Positions 18,044 to 27,239 of a stretch of DNA of 63,020 nucleotides are shown here, piece after piece. This DNA is from RGIG2041 sp045537695. GTDB lineage: Bacteria > Bacillota > Clostridia > UBA1381 > UMGS1253. The notes below the pieces were generated by a model. It was given only the letters and a program-made list of their open reading frames with translations, was not told where the DNA came from and searched no databases. The stretch spans positions 1 to 63,020 of the forward strand of contig JAZSQB010000014.1 of NCBI GenBank assembly GCA_045537695.1, read 5' to 3'. A program made the position numbers and the translations under genes. How positions within the stretch are numbered: the stretch's first letter is position 1; each line of letters opens with the position of its first letter.

Positions 18044-19009
18044 TCAATCCTCTATACTTGCACACACAACATCCAAAACACGTGTCACAGCTTCTTCGAG
18101 TGTACATTCTAACACAAAGCCCGCCGCTCTGACGTGTCCGCCGCCGCCAAACTGCAGTGCAATAGCGGATACATCTGCATAACTGCTGCTGCGCAGGCTG
18201 ATTTTGATTTTACCGTCTGTTTCCTTAAAGGATGCCGCAATTTCGCATCCTGCCACACTGCGCGGAATGTTGACGATGTTGTCCACATCCTCCGGCAGCA
18301 CGCCGTACTGATCGCACATTGCGCGCGGCAAAACAACCGCACAAACCTTGCCGCCCTTTAAAACGCGCATTTCGCTTGTCAGCGCACCGCGCAGCTTTAA
18401 AAGTTCTAAAGACATATCCTCAAAAATGGTTTTGTTGATAAACCAGTTGTCTACACCGTAATCGAGCAATTCCGCCGCAATATGCATTGTTTTCGGCGTT
18501 GTATTGGAATAGCGGAAGCTCCCTGTATCGCCCGTAAGCGCCGCATAGAGCTTCGTTGCCGAATTTAAGTCCAATTTTGCGCCGACAAGCGGAAGCAGTG
18601 CATAAATAATCTCCGCCGTTGCCGCCGCTTTCGCTTCAACATAATTCATGTGCGCAAAATGCGTATTGGTCGGATGATGGTCGATATTGATGCTCATCCC
18701 CGCTGCATCCAAAAGCGCGGCTCTCTCGCCCACTCTGCCCAAATCACCGCAGTCTATGCTCATGCATACCTCATGCGCTTTCGCCACGCTAAAAACACTG
18801 TAATCCTCGTATAAAAACGACCACATCGCCGGCAAAACATCGTCCGTATAAAGCGTCACTGTTTTACCAAGCTGCTCCAATGCGTGCTTGAGCGCAAAGC
18901 AGGAGCCAAGCGTGTCCGGGTCCGGACTGGTGTGACTGATGAGCGCAATATCTTTTGCCGCCGCAATCACATCTGCAATACTTTTAAGTGTGTTATTATT
19001 CTTCTGCAT
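18044..19009 (-). CDS. nrnA: DHH-family nanoRNase/pAp phosphatase (NrnA-like)
   Basis: The 321-residue protein has an N-terminal DHH phosphoesterase domain with SHTSPDPDTLGS, CGDLGRVG and the DHHPTN motif, and a C-terminal DHHA1 domain with GGGGHVRAAGF. NrnA-type enzymes degrade oligoribonucleotides of 2-5 nt and dephosphorylate pAp. The start is uncertain: ATGs at 19015 and 19009 are both near a GGGGA site, and I chose 19009 for its spacing. The N-terminus overlaps the end of rbfA, consistent with translational coupling. Confidence 0.9.
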   Translation of the reverse strand: MQKNNNTLKSIADVIAAAKDIALISHTSPDPDTLGSCFALKHALEQLGKTVTLYTDDVLPAMWSFLYEDYSVFSVAKAHEVCMSIDCGDLGRVGERAALLDAAGMSINIDHHPTNTHFAHMNYVEAKAAATAEIIYALLPLVGAKLDLNSATKLYAALTGDTGSFRYSNTTPKTMHIAAELLDYGVDNWFINKTIFEDMSLELLKLRGALTSEMRVLKGGKVCAVVLPRAMCDQYGVLPEDVDNIVNIPRSVAGCEIAASFKETDGKIKISLRSSSYADVSAIALQFGGGGHVRAAGFVLECTLEEAVTRVLDVVCASIED

Positions 19010-19358
19010 GGTCATCTGTCCCCAATACATCTTTTAAAATACGGTTAATCTTCGCGCCGTGCTCAATGGAGTCATCCAGGGTAAACTGCAGCTCCGGCGT
19101 GTAGCGTATTTTCATACGCGTACCCACCTCGCGGCGCACAAAGCCTGCCGCCTTTTCGAGGGCAAGCATTGCATTTTTCTTTACCGTATCATCGCCCATC
19201 ACGCTGACATACACCTTTGCATAGCGCAAATCCGGCGTTGCATCCACTTTGACAACGCTCGTCATCAGCGGAATACGGCTATCCTTCAGCTCGCGCAAAA
19301 CCACGCTGATTTCGCGCATGAGCTGATCGTTGATTTTATGAATTCTGTTTTGTGCCAT
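18996..19358 (-). CDS. rbfA: Ribosome-binding factor A
   Basis: The 120-residue KH-like protein binds the 30S subunit late in 16S rRNA maturation. The start NRIHKINDQLMREIS, KDSRI, VDATPDLRYAKVYVS and RYTPELQFTLDDSIEHGAKI match the family closely. It lies 30 bases after infB, in the usual infB-rbfA order, and overlaps nrnA by 14 bases. Confidence 0.95.
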   Translation of the reverse strand: MAQNRIHKINDQLMREISVVLRELKDSRIPLMTSVVKVDATPDLRYAKVYVSVMGDDTVKKNAMLALEKAAGFVRREVGTRMKIRYTPELQFTLDDSIEHGAKINRILKDVLGTDDHAEE

Positions 19359-19388
19359 ATCGAATTTACTCCTTCGTCATTGGCGGGA

Positions 19389-21668
19389 TTATTGCTTGAT
19401 TTCTTCCATAATGAAGCACTCGATAACGTCGCCTTCCTTGATATCGTTAAACTTCTCAATACCGATACCGCATTCGTAGCCGCTCTGTACTTCCTTCGCG
19501 TCATCCTTAAAGCGCTTGAGGCTGTTGAGTACGCCTTCGTGGAATACAACACCGTCACGTACAACGCGCACCTGTGCATTTCTTGCAATCTTACCATCTG
19601 TTACATAACTGCCAGCAATTGCGCCAACGCCGCTAACCTTAAATACCTGGCGCACTTCGGCGTGACCGAGCAGTGCTTCCTTAAACTTCGGATCGAGCAT
19701 ACCCTTCAGTGCCGCCTCAATTTCTTCAATCGCATCATAGATAACGCGATAGAGACGAATATCTACATCGCCGCGCTCATATGCCGCTCTCGCTACCGTA
19801 TCCGGACGCACGTTAAAGCCGACAATAATCGCATTGGACGCTGCAGCAAGCATAACGTCACTTTCATTGACCGCACCGACACCGCCGTGAATCGTTCTGA
19901 CTCTCACTTCGCTGTTGGACAGCTTTTCAAGCGACTGACGCACCGCTTCCACAGAACCCTGCACGTCTGCCTTGATAATAATGTTGAGTTCCTTCATATT
20001 GCCGTCGTTAATCTGGTCGAAGAGGTTGTCAAGCGATACAACCTGACGGGCATTAAACTGCTCTTCCTTCGCCTTAAAGCGTCTGTTTTCAACCACGGCT
20101 TTTGCGCGTCTTTCATCATCGACTGCATAGAATACGTCACCGCCGTCCGGTGTTTCGGAAAGACCTAAAATTTCTACCGGTACAGACGGACCAGCGCTTT
20201 TAAGCTGTCTGCCCTTATCGTCCATCATTGCGCGGACTCTGCCGACCGATGTGCCGGCAACAATAATATCGCCCGCCTTCAATGTACCGTTCTGTACAAG
20301 CACGGTAGCAATCGGACCTCTGGAACGGTCGAGTCTTGCCTCGATAACCGTACCCTGCGCACGTCGGTTCGGGTTCGCTTTCAGTTCCTGGATATCAGCG
20401 GTAAGCAGAACCATTTCTAAAAGGCCGTCAATGTTGGTGCGCTGCTTTGCAGAAACCTCTACAAAGATAGTATCGCCGCCCCATTCTTCCGGCACGAGAC
20501 CGTACTCTGTCATTTCCTGTTTGATACGGTCCGGATTTGCGCCGTCCTTATCAATCTTGTTGACAGCAACAATAATGCTGACTTCTGCTGCCTTCGCATG
20601 GTTGATTGCCTCGATGGTCTGCGGCATAACACCGTCATCCGCGGCAACAACCAGAATTGCAATATCTGTTACCAATGCACCGCGGGCACGCATTGCTGTA
20701 AACGCTTCGTGACCCGGTGTATCCAAAAATGTAATATCTCTGTCGTTGATTCTTACACGATGCGCACCGATGTGCTGCGTAATACCACCGGCTTCACCTG
20801 CAGCTACATTACTTTCACGGATGGCATCAAGCAGGGATGTCTTACCGTGGTCAACGTGACCCATAACAACAACAACCGGCGAACGCGGTTCGAGATCTTC
20901 TTCCTTATCCTCCACTTCAAACTCCTTCAGCAGGATATCCTCATCTGAAAGGATGATTTCGCGCTCTACCTTTGCACCAAGCTCTTCCGCCACCAAAGAA
21001 GCCGTATCAAAATCAATCAACTGGCTGACAGAAGCCATAATACCCAAAATCATTAGCTTCTTTACGATTTCTGCTGCCGGCTTATGCATGCGGTTTGCCA
21101 GTTCACCAACCGAAATTTCATCCGGAATGTTGACTTTGAGTTCCTGCGGTTTTACAACCTGCTGCTTAACTGGTGCCTTCATCTTGCTTTGATTAAACTT
21201 GTTGTCCTTCTGACGCTGCGGCGCTTTTTTAATCTTCTGCTTCGCGCTCGACTGCTGCATAGTCTTAACATTCTCCGGCACAAGCTCTTCTATACGCTCT
21301 GTATCCAGCTTATCTAAGTCCACAACCGTCTGACGGGTGTCGATATGACGCATTTTGCGCTCAATCGGCTTGTCATCTGCCGGTTTTACCTCTGCCTTTT
21401 CTGCTTTCGCCGCTTTTTGGTCTTCTGCTTGCTTTTCTTCCGGCGTCTCTTTTACCCACAAATCGCCAAAAAGCTTTTCTAAATCCGTATCCTCACTGAT
21501 GGCATGCTTCTGTGTATAATACTCAAAAATTAAGCTAAGCTGCATTTCATCCAATGTAGCCATATGATTTTTCAGTTCAATGCCATAGGTCTTTAAAAGG
21601 TCAATCAAATCTGTGCTCTTTAACTTTAAATCCTTGGCAACTTCATGTACTCTGATTTTTTGTAACAT
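19389..21668 (-). CDS. infB: Translation initiation factor IF-2
   Basis: The 759-residue GTPase positions fMet-tRNA and promotes subunit joining. It starts with an IF2_N module (IRVHEVAKDLKLKSTDLI), has a charged linker to about residue 165, a second IF2_N module (SVGELANRMHKPAAEIVKKL), and then the GTPase domain with GHVDHGKTSLLD, DTPGHEAF and NKIDKDGANPDR. The two C-terminal domains follow. The linker is short, so the protein is at the lower end of bacterial IF-2 lengths. The ATG at 21668 follows a GGAGGT site. It lies between ylxQ and rbfA. Confidence 0.97.
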   Translation of the reverse strand: MLQKIRVHEVAKDLKLKSTDLIDLLKTYGIELKNHMATLDEMQLSLIFEYYTQKHAISEDTDLEKLFGDLWVKETPEEKQAEDQKAAKAEKAEVKPADDKPIERKMRHIDTRQTVVDLDKLDTERIEELVPENVKTMQQSSAKQKIKKAPQRQKDNKFNQSKMKAPVKQQVVKPQELKVNIPDEISVGELANRMHKPAAEIVKKLMILGIMASVSQLIDFDTASLVAEELGAKVEREIILSDEDILLKEFEVEDKEEDLEPRSPVVVVMGHVDHGKTSLLDAIRESNVAAGEAGGITQHIGAHRVRINDRDITFLDTPGHEAFTAMRARGALVTDIAILVVAADDGVMPQTIEAINHAKAAEVSIIVAVNKIDKDGANPDRIKQEMTEYGLVPEEWGGDTIFVEVSAKQRTNIDGLLEMVLLTADIQELKANPNRRAQGTVIEARLDRSRGPIATVLVQNGTLKAGDIIVAGTSVGRVRAMMDDKGRQLKSAGPSVPVEILGLSETPDGGDVFYAVDDERRAKAVVENRRFKAKEEQFNARQVVSLDNLFDQINDGNMKELNIIIKADVQGSVEAVRQSLEKLSNSEVRVRTIHGGVGAVNESDVMLAAASNAIIVGFNVRPDTVARAAYERGDVDIRLYRVIYDAIEEIEAALKGMLDPKFKEALLGHAEVRQVFKVSGVGAIAGSYVTDGKIARNAQVRVVRDGVVFHEGVLNSLKRFKDDAKEVQSGYECGIGIEKFNDIKEGDVIECFIMEEIKQ

Positions 21669-21705
21669 AGTACTACCTCCATTCTGCAAACACTGACAGG
21701 CAAAA

Positions 21706-22047
21706 TCATTGCTCTGCGTTTGCTTGCCTCATTTCTTCCAGCTTTGTATATTTATCTTCGATTGCTTTGGCAAAGCCCGCATCCGTTATCGCAACCACAG
21801 CAATATTTTCATACCCAGTAAAATGACCGAGGCTTTCCTTTGTGCCGTACTCCATATAATCAATTTCATAGTAGGCACTGCTGTTTGAAAACTTCTTTTT
21901 GATGTTCTGCGCCGCATCTTCCGATACAATCAAAAGATACGCTCTGCCGTCGCGTACAGCCTTTTCAGCCAGAAAACTGCCTGCAGCAACCTTGCCTGCT
22001 TTTTTTGCAAGTCCTACCATCGATAAGACTCTGTCCTGATTATTCAT
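21706..22047 (-). CDS. ylxQ: YlxQ-like L7Ae-family RNA-binding protein
   Basis: The 113-residue protein belongs to the L7Ae/L30e family, which binds kink-turn RNAs. The segment SMVGLAKKAGKVAAGSF and the central AYLLIVSEDAAQNIKKKF are typical. It lies between ylxR and infB, as in Bacillus. The ATG at 22047 overlaps the end of ylxR by eight bases and has an AAGGAAA site. The precise RNA target in bacteria is not known. Confidence 0.88.
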   Translation of the reverse strand: MNNQDRVLSMVGLAKKAGKVAAGSFLAEKAVRDGRAYLLIVSEDAAQNIKKKFSNSSAYYEIDYMEYGTKESLGHFTGYENIAVVAITDAGFAKAIEDKYTKLEEMRQANAEQ

Positions 22048-22309
22048 CTTCTGCAATTTCCTTTCTGATCTGCGCGTAAAACGCTTTGTCTACTTCACGC
22101 TTAAAGGCACGGGAGAGCGCGCCGCTCTTTTCCGCCTTATCCACGCAAGCATTATCCTTGCATATATATGCACCGCGTCCATTCTTTTTACCGGTTTTGT
22201 CAATCAACAAGCCTTCTTCCTTGTTTAAAACCACGCGCAAAAGTTCACGCTTTTCTTTATGCACTCTGCAAACGACACACATACGTTCCGGTATTTTTTT
22301 CGATGTCAT
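22040..22309 (-). CDS. ylxR: YlxR family RNA-binding protein (DUF448)
   Basis: The 89-residue basic protein has the DUF448 signature PERMCVVCRVHKEKRELLRVV and a GRGAYICKDNACV stretch with paired cysteines. YlxR proteins bind RNA and have been linked to nusA-operon function and RNase P in Bacillus. The ATG at 22309 follows GGAGGT with seven bases spacing. It lies between nusA and ylxQ. Confidence 0.9.
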   Translation of the reverse strand: MTSKKIPERMCVVCRVHKEKRELLRVVLNKEEGLLIDKTGKKNGRGAYICKDNACVDKAEKSGALSRAFKREVDKAFYAQIRKEIAEDE

Positions 22310-22330
22310 ACAAAACACCTCCACCTATGC

Positions 22331-23398
22331 TTACGCTTCCTTTGCAGCGCTCTCGCTCTTAATATCAATCTTCCAACCGGTCAGCTTTGCAGCCAGTCTT
22401 GCGTTCTGACCTGCCTTACCAATTGCAAGCGAAAGCTGTGTGTCCGGCACGATTACAAATGCGGATTTATTTTCTTCATCCACATCCACGCTGATAACCT
22501 CCGACGGGCTCAGGCTCGCCGCAATGTATGTCGCTGGGTCTTCGCTGTAGCGGATAATATCAATCTTTTCGCCGCCGATTTCATCACAGATAATCTGCAC
22601 GCGTCTGCCCTGTGCGCCGATACATGCACCCTGCGCATCCACGTTTTCATCGTTGGATACTACAGCAATCTTGGTTCGGGAGCCCGCTTCACGGCAAATG
22701 CCCTTGATTTCAACCGTACCGTCCGCAATTTCCGGTACTTCTGCTTCAAACAGCTTCTTTACCAGACCCGGGTTGGAGCGGGAAACGAGAATGGAAACAC
22801 CTCTTGCGCCGCTCTCCACCTTTAGCACATAAACCTTTAAGCGGTCATGAAAGTTGTACACTTCGCCCGGCACCTGCTCCTGTTGGAGAAGCAACGCTTC
22901 TGTATTGCCAACTGCCAAAAACACCTTGCCCTTTTCAATACGCTGAATTACGCCGGTGATAATGTTATTTTCCTTATCCGCGAATTCGTCCATAATGTTA
23001 TTACGCTCTGCTTCGCGGATTCTCTGTGTTACCACATTCTTTGCCGCCTGCGCAGCAATTCTGCCGAAGTCCATCGGTGTAACCTCCATGTTTACAATGT
23101 CACCGACATTGTACGCACCGTATGTCTTCTTTGCATCCTCCACAGAAATTTCCGTGTAGGTATTTTCCACGGTTTCCACAACTTCCTTCTGTGCATACAC
23201 CTTGATGTCGCCGGTGTCTTGGTCAATGTTGACAAGCACATTCTGCGCTGCAGAAAAATTACGCTTATACGCAGAAATCAACGCTGCCTCCAATGCTTCT
23301 ACCAACACAGATTCCGGAATATTCTTCTCTGCACTGATGGCACGGATTGCGCCCAGCAATTCCTCGCCCTTGTTCACTTTCTTAGCATTCTTTTTCAT
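22331..23398 (-). CDS. nusA: Transcription elongation/termination factor NusA
   Basis: The 355-residue protein has the NusA N-terminal domain (ELLGAIRAISAEKNIPESVLVEALEAAL-type start), an S1 domain near residues 130-200 (GVIQRIEKGKVFLAVG), and two KH domains with VGACIGAQGRRVQ-type (AQGACIGAQGRRVQ) and IGKAGQNARLAAKLTGW. It modulates pausing, termination and antitermination. It lacks the acidic repeats of E. coli NusA, as is normal for Firmicutes. The ATG at 23398 is preferred over a GTG that overlaps the ribosome binding site. Confidence 0.96.
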   Translation of the reverse strand: MKKNAKKVNKGEELLGAIRAISAEKNIPESVLVEALEAALISAYKRNFSAAQNVLVNIDQDTGDIKVYAQKEVVETVENTYTEISVEDAKKTYGAYNVGDIVNMEVTPMDFGRIAAQAAKNVVTQRIREAERNNIMDEFADKENNIITGVIQRIEKGKVFLAVGNTEALLLQQEQVPGEVYNFHDRLKVYVLKVESGARGVSILVSRSNPGLVKKLFEAEVPEIADGTVEIKGICREAGSRTKIAVVSNDENVDAQGACIGAQGRRVQIICDEIGGEKIDIIRYSEDPATYIAASLSPSEVISVDVDEENKSAFVIVPDTQLSLAIGKAGQNARLAAKLTGWKIDIKSESAAKEA

Positions 23399-23434
23399 TT
23401 TTCCAACCACTCCTAATTTATCATTCTTTTCTTT

Positions 23435-23890
23435 TTAAAATTCAATTGCAAGTTTTACATATGCCGCTTCGTCCGCTTTGAAAGAAACACTCTGTTTTCC
23501 CAAATCGACGGTGATCACATCGCCTTCCTTACCGCAAAGCACACCGCAAAATTCCTTGACGCCATCCTTTGCCGCATAGAGCTTTACATCCACCTTCCGA
23601 CCGGCAAAGCGTACAAAGTCTTTGTCACGCTTGAGCGCACGGTCAATGCCCGGTGAGCAAACCTCCAAAAAGTAAGCCTCACGAATCGGGTCTACCGCAT
23701 CAAGTTTAGCACTGAGCCGCTCCGATACATACGCGCAGGCATCCATATCCACGCCGCTCTCTCTGTCTAAGTACACGCGCAAAAAGTAGTCCGCGCCTTC
23801 TTTTTTGTACTCGACCTCCAATACCTCGCAGTCAATTTCCGCCGCAAACGGTTCTGCCAATTCGAAAACGATTTCTTCCGTTTTTGACAC
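23435..23890 (-). CDS. rimP: Ribosome maturation factor RimP
   Basis: The 151-residue protein acts in 30S assembly. Motifs are CEVLEVEYKKEGADYFLRVYLDRE-like segment at residues 24-45, VDMDACAYVSERLSAKLD and YFLEVCSPGIDRAL. The start is a GTG at 23890 preceded by GAGGTG; upstream ATGs would extend the protein into sequence with no similarity to RimP. It is the first gene of the long rimP-ribF operon, transcribed from the promoter at 23982-24010. Confidence 0.93.
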   Translation of the reverse strand: MSKTEEIVFELAEPFAAEIDCEVLEVEYKKEGADYFLRVYLDRESGVDMDACAYVSERLSAKLDAVDPIREAYFLEVCSPGIDRALKRDKDFVRFAGRKVDVKLYAAKDGVKEFCGVLCGKEGDVITVDLGKQSVSFKADEAAYVKLAIEF

Positions 23891-23928
23891 AAGCAACACC
23901 TCTTTTTCAAATTCATGTATACAATGCA

Positions 23929-23955
23929 AAAGAGCGGGTTGTTTGCCCACTCTTT
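23929..23955 (-). promoter_or_regulatory. Leader hairpin of the rimP-nusA operon
   Basis: AAAGAGCGGG at 23929-23938 pairs with CCCACTCTTT at 23946-23955 with one C-A mismatch, giving a 10-bp stem with a 7-nt loop. It lies in the 5' leader between promoter and rimP start. On the minus strand the stem ends in CTCTTTTGC, so it could act as a weak attenuator; NusA autoregulation of its own operon leader is known in other bacteria. The regulatory role here is inference. Confidence 0.45.
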
Positions 23956-23981
23956 CGTCACCTTACATTTACTTCGCTATT

Positions 23982-24010
23982 ATTATAACACAAGGCATTT
24001 TAAATTACAA
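23982..24010 (-). promoter_or_regulatory. Sigma-A-type promoter of the rimP-nusA-infB operon
   Basis: On the minus strand TTGTAA (24010-24005) is followed after exactly 17 bases by TATAAT (23987-23982). It is about 90 bases upstream of the rimP start. Confidence 0.7.
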
Positions 24011-24078
24011 GTACTTTTTTCACTTTTTTCCGCTTTTTGCATATTTAACCAAAATGTAATATAATTCGTTTTTTCTTG

Positions 24079-24087
24079 TGTTATAAT
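24079..24087 (+). promoter_or_regulatory. Extended -10 promoter of the class A PBP gene
   Basis: TGTTATAAT at 24079-24087 is an extended -10 element (TG-n-TATAAT). No good -35 box lies 17 bases upstream. It is about 60 bases before the PBP start codon and diverges from the rimP promoter. Confidence 0.55.
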
Positions 24088-24149
24088 ATATATGTAAAAA
24101 TATAGGCAAAGCACATTGCAATACATACATAAAGAACGGAGGCATACAA

Positions 24150-26375
24150 ATGAAACGCGGAACCCGAGTGTTTTTAATGACCTTTATTGTAACCGTACTT
24201 ATCATCGTACTGCTCGTCGGCGGCGTATTTGCCATCAGCTTTTTCGGCTTGTTCGGCAGCGATACCTTTGACGTGGATATGATCAACTTAAATCTGTCCA
24301 CCACCGTATATTATACAGACGCTAAAGGCGTCTCGCACGAGCTGACACACCTGTATCAATCCCAAAACAGAATCTGGGTGGATATCACAAATGTTCCTGA
24401 ATATATGAGCGATGCATTCATCGCCATTGAGGACGAGCGTTTTGAAAAGCACGGCGGTGTGGATATACCCCGTACCGCAAAAGCGACGCTCACCTATCTG
24501 TTTAAAGGCTCCAGCTCCTTCGGCGGCAGTACCATCACACAGCAGCTGGTCAAGAACCTGACCGATGACCGCGATACCAGCCCACTTCGAAAAGTACGCG
24601 AAATGGCGCGAGCGATTGCGCTTGAACGCGAGCTTTCCAAAGAGCAGATTATGGAAATGTACTTAAACACCATTTTTTTGGCAAACAACTGCTACGGTGT
24701 GCAAGCCGCTTCCAACAAATACTTTGGACTCGATGTAAGCGAGCTTTCCTTGGCGCAATGCGCGAGCATTGCCGGCATCACACAGTATCCAAGCTATTAC
24801 GACCCTCTGCGCAATCCGGAAAACAACTTAGAAAAGCAGCGTACCATCTTAGATAAAATGTACGAACTTGGCAAAATTACCACAGAAGAATACGAAGAAG
24901 CCATCAACGAAAAGATTGATTTTGGCAATTCTGCCAATCGAGAAAACGCACCGATACAATCCTATTTTGTAGACGAGGTTATCAATAATATTATTCAGGA
25001 CCTGCAAACCGAAAAAGGCTATTCCCAGACGCTTGCAGAGCAGGTAGTATACAACGGCGGTTTGAAAGTCTATGCCACCATCGACCCGAATGTGCAGGAT
25101 GCTATGGAAAATGTGTATGAAAACACAGCACACTTCCCTGCAGGCCACGGAAGTATCCGCCCTGAATCTGCTATGGTTATTATCGATAACGAAACCGGTG
25201 CCGTAAAGGGCATCGTCGGCGGTATCGGCAAAAAGAAGCAAAACAGAATCTTTAACCGCGCAACGCAGGCGCTGCGTCAGCCGGGTTCTACGATGAAACC
25301 ACTCGGTGCATACGGACCTGCCATCGAAAAGGGGCAGATTTCTCCTTCTTCTTTGGTGCTCGATGCAGCAATTGATATTAACGGCTGGAAACCGACCAAC
25401 TACTATGACGGTTTTAAAGGCACTGTAACTGTACGCACAGCCCTCAAAGAATCTATGAACACCCCCGCTGTACGTGTTCTGCAGGATGTCGGCGTAGATT
25501 ATTCGTACAAATTTGTCACCGAAAAGCTCGGCATCAGCACCCTTGTAGATAAAGACGTGCGCAACGGGCAAACGCTGACCGACAGGAATATGAGCTCTTT
25601 AGCGCTCGGCGGCGTAACAGACGGCGTAAAGGCAATCGAAATGGCTGCTGCCTATGCAGCCTTTGCAAACGGTGGTATCTACACCGAGCCTTACACCTAC
25701 ACAAAAGTCGTAGACAACAAAGGGCAGGTGCTTTTAGAAAAGAAACCAAAATCCCACGTAGCGATGAGTGATACGACAGCATATATGGTCACATCCATGC
25801 TGCAAAGCGTTGTAACCAACGGTACGGGCACAACCGCAAAATTACCTTGCGGTATGCCTTCCGGCGGCAAAACCGGTACAACGGATGCAGAAAAAGACCG
25901 TTGGTACATCGGCTTTACCCCATACTATACAGGGGTCGTATGGTATGGCTACGATACACCAAAGCCGCTAAACTTCTTGACTGCACACCCTTGTACTCCA
26001 GTATGGAAAAATGTAATGAACGTTATCAGCGCAAAGCAAACCATCAAATCCTTTGCAAAGCCGAAAAGCATATCGGAAGTAGCAGTATGTACGCACTCCG
26101 GTCTGCAACCGGGCATTGGTTGTCAAACCACATTCGAGTGTTTCAAAAGCGGCAAAGTGCCAACAGCAAAATGTAGCGGTATACACGATACATTTCTGCC
26201 GACCTCTCCATTGCCGGACGGCTATGATCCTTGGGTACCGACTATACCTGCACCGGAGGACGAACCTGCCGTAATGCCACCGCCCCAACAAGAAGAGCCG
26301 CTCATACCGGTACCGACTCCAACACCGACACCGGAGACACCTAACGACCCAACGCAATATCCGGATGGAATATAA
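24150..26375 (+). CDS. Class A penicillin-binding protein (PBP1a family)
   Basis: This 741-residue bifunctional enzyme polymerises and crosslinks peptidoglycan. It has one N-terminal membrane anchor (about residues 8-30), a glycosyltransferase (GT51) domain to about residue 240 with EDERFEKHGGVD and GGSTITQQLVKN, and a transpeptidase domain with catalytic serine in PGSTMK, an S-x-N motif in SMN, and KTGTT. After about residue 630 comes a Cys-containing segment (CTHSGL, GIGCQTTFEC) and a proline-rich tail. The start has a CGGAGG site. It stands alone between its own promoter and terminator. Confidence 0.94.
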   Translation: MKRGTRVFLMTFIVTVLIIVLLVGGVFAISFFGLFGSDTFDVDMINLNLSTTVYYTDAKGVSHELTHLYQSQNRIWVDITNVPEYMSDAFIAIEDERFEKHGGVDIPRTAKATLTYLFKGSSSFGGSTITQQLVKNLTDDRDTSPLRKVREMARAIALERELSKEQIMEMYLNTIFLANNCYGVQAASNKYFGLDVSELSLAQCASIAGITQYPSYYDPLRNPENNLEKQRTILDKMYELGKITTEEYEEAINEKIDFGNSANRENAPIQSYFVDEVINNIIQDLQTEKGYSQTLAEQVVYNGGLKVYATIDPNVQDAMENVYENTAHFPAGHGSIRPESAMVIIDNETGAVKGIVGGIGKKKQNRIFNRATQALRQPGSTMKPLGAYGPAIEKGQISPSSLVLDAAIDINGWKPTNYYDGFKGTVTVRTALKESMNTPAVRVLQDVGVDYSYKFVTEKLGISTLVDKDVRNGQTLTDRNMSSLALGGVTDGVKAIEMAAAYAAFANGGIYTEPYTYTKVVDNKGQVLLEKKPKSHVAMSDTTAYMVTSMLQSVVTNGTGTTAKLPCGMPSGGKTGTTDAEKDRWYIGFTPYYTGVVWYGYDTPKPLNFLTAHPCTPVWKNVMNVISAKQTIKSFAKPKSISEVAVCTHSGLQPGIGCQTTFECFKSGKVPTAKCSGIHDTFLPTSPLPDGYDPWVPTIPAPEDEPAVMPPPQQEEPLIPVPTPTPTPETPNDPTQYPDGI

Positions 26376-26381
26376 CAAATT

Positions 26382-26414
26382 AATACAGAGGTTGCCATAA
26401 GCAACCTCTGTATT
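26382..26414 (+). terminator. Terminator of the PBP gene
   Basis: AATACAGAGGTTGC at 26382-26395 pairs perfectly with GCAACCTCTGTATT at 26401-26414 and is followed by TTT. The stem starts seven bases past the PBP stop codon. Confidence 0.9.
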
Positions 26415-26471
26415 TTTCATTTTTATCAATGTATCCAGGGCATTTGTGCGGCTGCCAGCAGAAAGCTCGAA

Positions 26472-26882
26472 TTATCCAGAGCTAAAACAAAAATGGCATT
26501 TAAGGATAACAATAAAGTAAGAAGTGTACCATTTTTGATAAGGGTGCTTTTTGCCTTCACCGCCTTTTAATGAAATGACGGCAGAGTCACCTGCAATATA
26601 ATGGCACTCTGCTATAGAGGCATTTTCATTAACCAATTGTATAAACTCTTCATTATACTTCGGATGTTCCAGACTGACATAAATAAACGCCATTGTCTCT
26701 CGACCGACTGCGCTTTGATTGATAATCGGCGTGTAACGCTCTATCAATCCGGAGCTTTCCAGCTTTTTAATTCTCTCAATAACCGCCGAGGTGGAAAGAT
26801 TGATTTTTGCCCCAATATTGGTTGCATTCTCTCTTGCGTTTTCCTTTAAGCACAAAAGTATTCTGTAGTCAATAACATCCAT
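26472..26882 (-). CDS. Lrp/AsnC-family regulator, C-terminus altered or frameshifted
   Basis: The first about 100 residues of this 136-residue protein fit Lrp/AsnC regulators: an N-terminal winged HTH (DYRILLCLKENARENATNIG, STSAVIERIKKLESSGLIERY) and the start of the RAM ligand-binding fold (FIYVSLEH, AECHYIAGDSAV). After the conserved GD the normal core strand and final helix are missing; the residues instead read KKHPYQKWYTSYF. In another frame the DNA encodes KAVKAKSTL, which resembles the expected continuation, then a hydrophobic stretch. A frameshift or replaced 3' end is likely, and ligand response is doubtful. DNA binding may persist. Confidence 0.7.
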   Translation of the reverse strand: MDVIDYRILLCLKENARENATNIGAKINLSTSAVIERIKKLESSGLIERYTPIINQSAVGRETMAFIYVSLEHPKYNEEFIQLVNENASIAECHYIAGDSAVISLKGGEGKKHPYQKWYTSYFIVILKCHFCFSSG

Positions 26883-27051
26883 CCGAACACCCCCTTTAAT
26901 TATCCTTGATTATACAAAAATACCGCAATTTTGTAAACCATTTATTAGAAATGCGAAAAATATTTTTGTTTTTAATTCCCAAAACAAAAATATTTCCGTT
27001 CAGCAAACTTATTTAATACACATGCTATACTTTTTCGGCTGTTTAAAGCAA

Positions 27052-27088
27052 AAAAAGAGCATTATTCTGCAAAATTAACACTCTTTTT
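27052..27088 (-). terminator. Weak terminator-like hairpin in the 357-base gap before asnC
   Basis: AAAAAGAG at 27052-27059 and CTCTTTTT at 27081-27088 are inverted repeats with a 21-nt loop. The gap at 26883-27239 is AT-rich, holds the promoter region of the Lrp/AsnC gene and the end of the FAD/Rieske transcript, and shows no gene. Confidence 0.45.
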
Positions 27089-27239
27089 GCGTTGAAGAAC
27101 TCGTTTTTAATCTATGACATAAAATGCACATCGGCAGTGTTTCAACTGTTTATATCCCTCTTTTGTCTATTTCTCCGCTATTTTTAAATTAATTTTTTAT
27201 TCTGTACAAATGCCGTCTCTTCCTCTATGTTGAAATCGG

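Noticed and set aside
26883..27239. Possible small RNA or riboswitch in the 357-base gap.
   Set aside because: Apart from a weak hairpin at 27052-27088 I saw no structured conserved motif.
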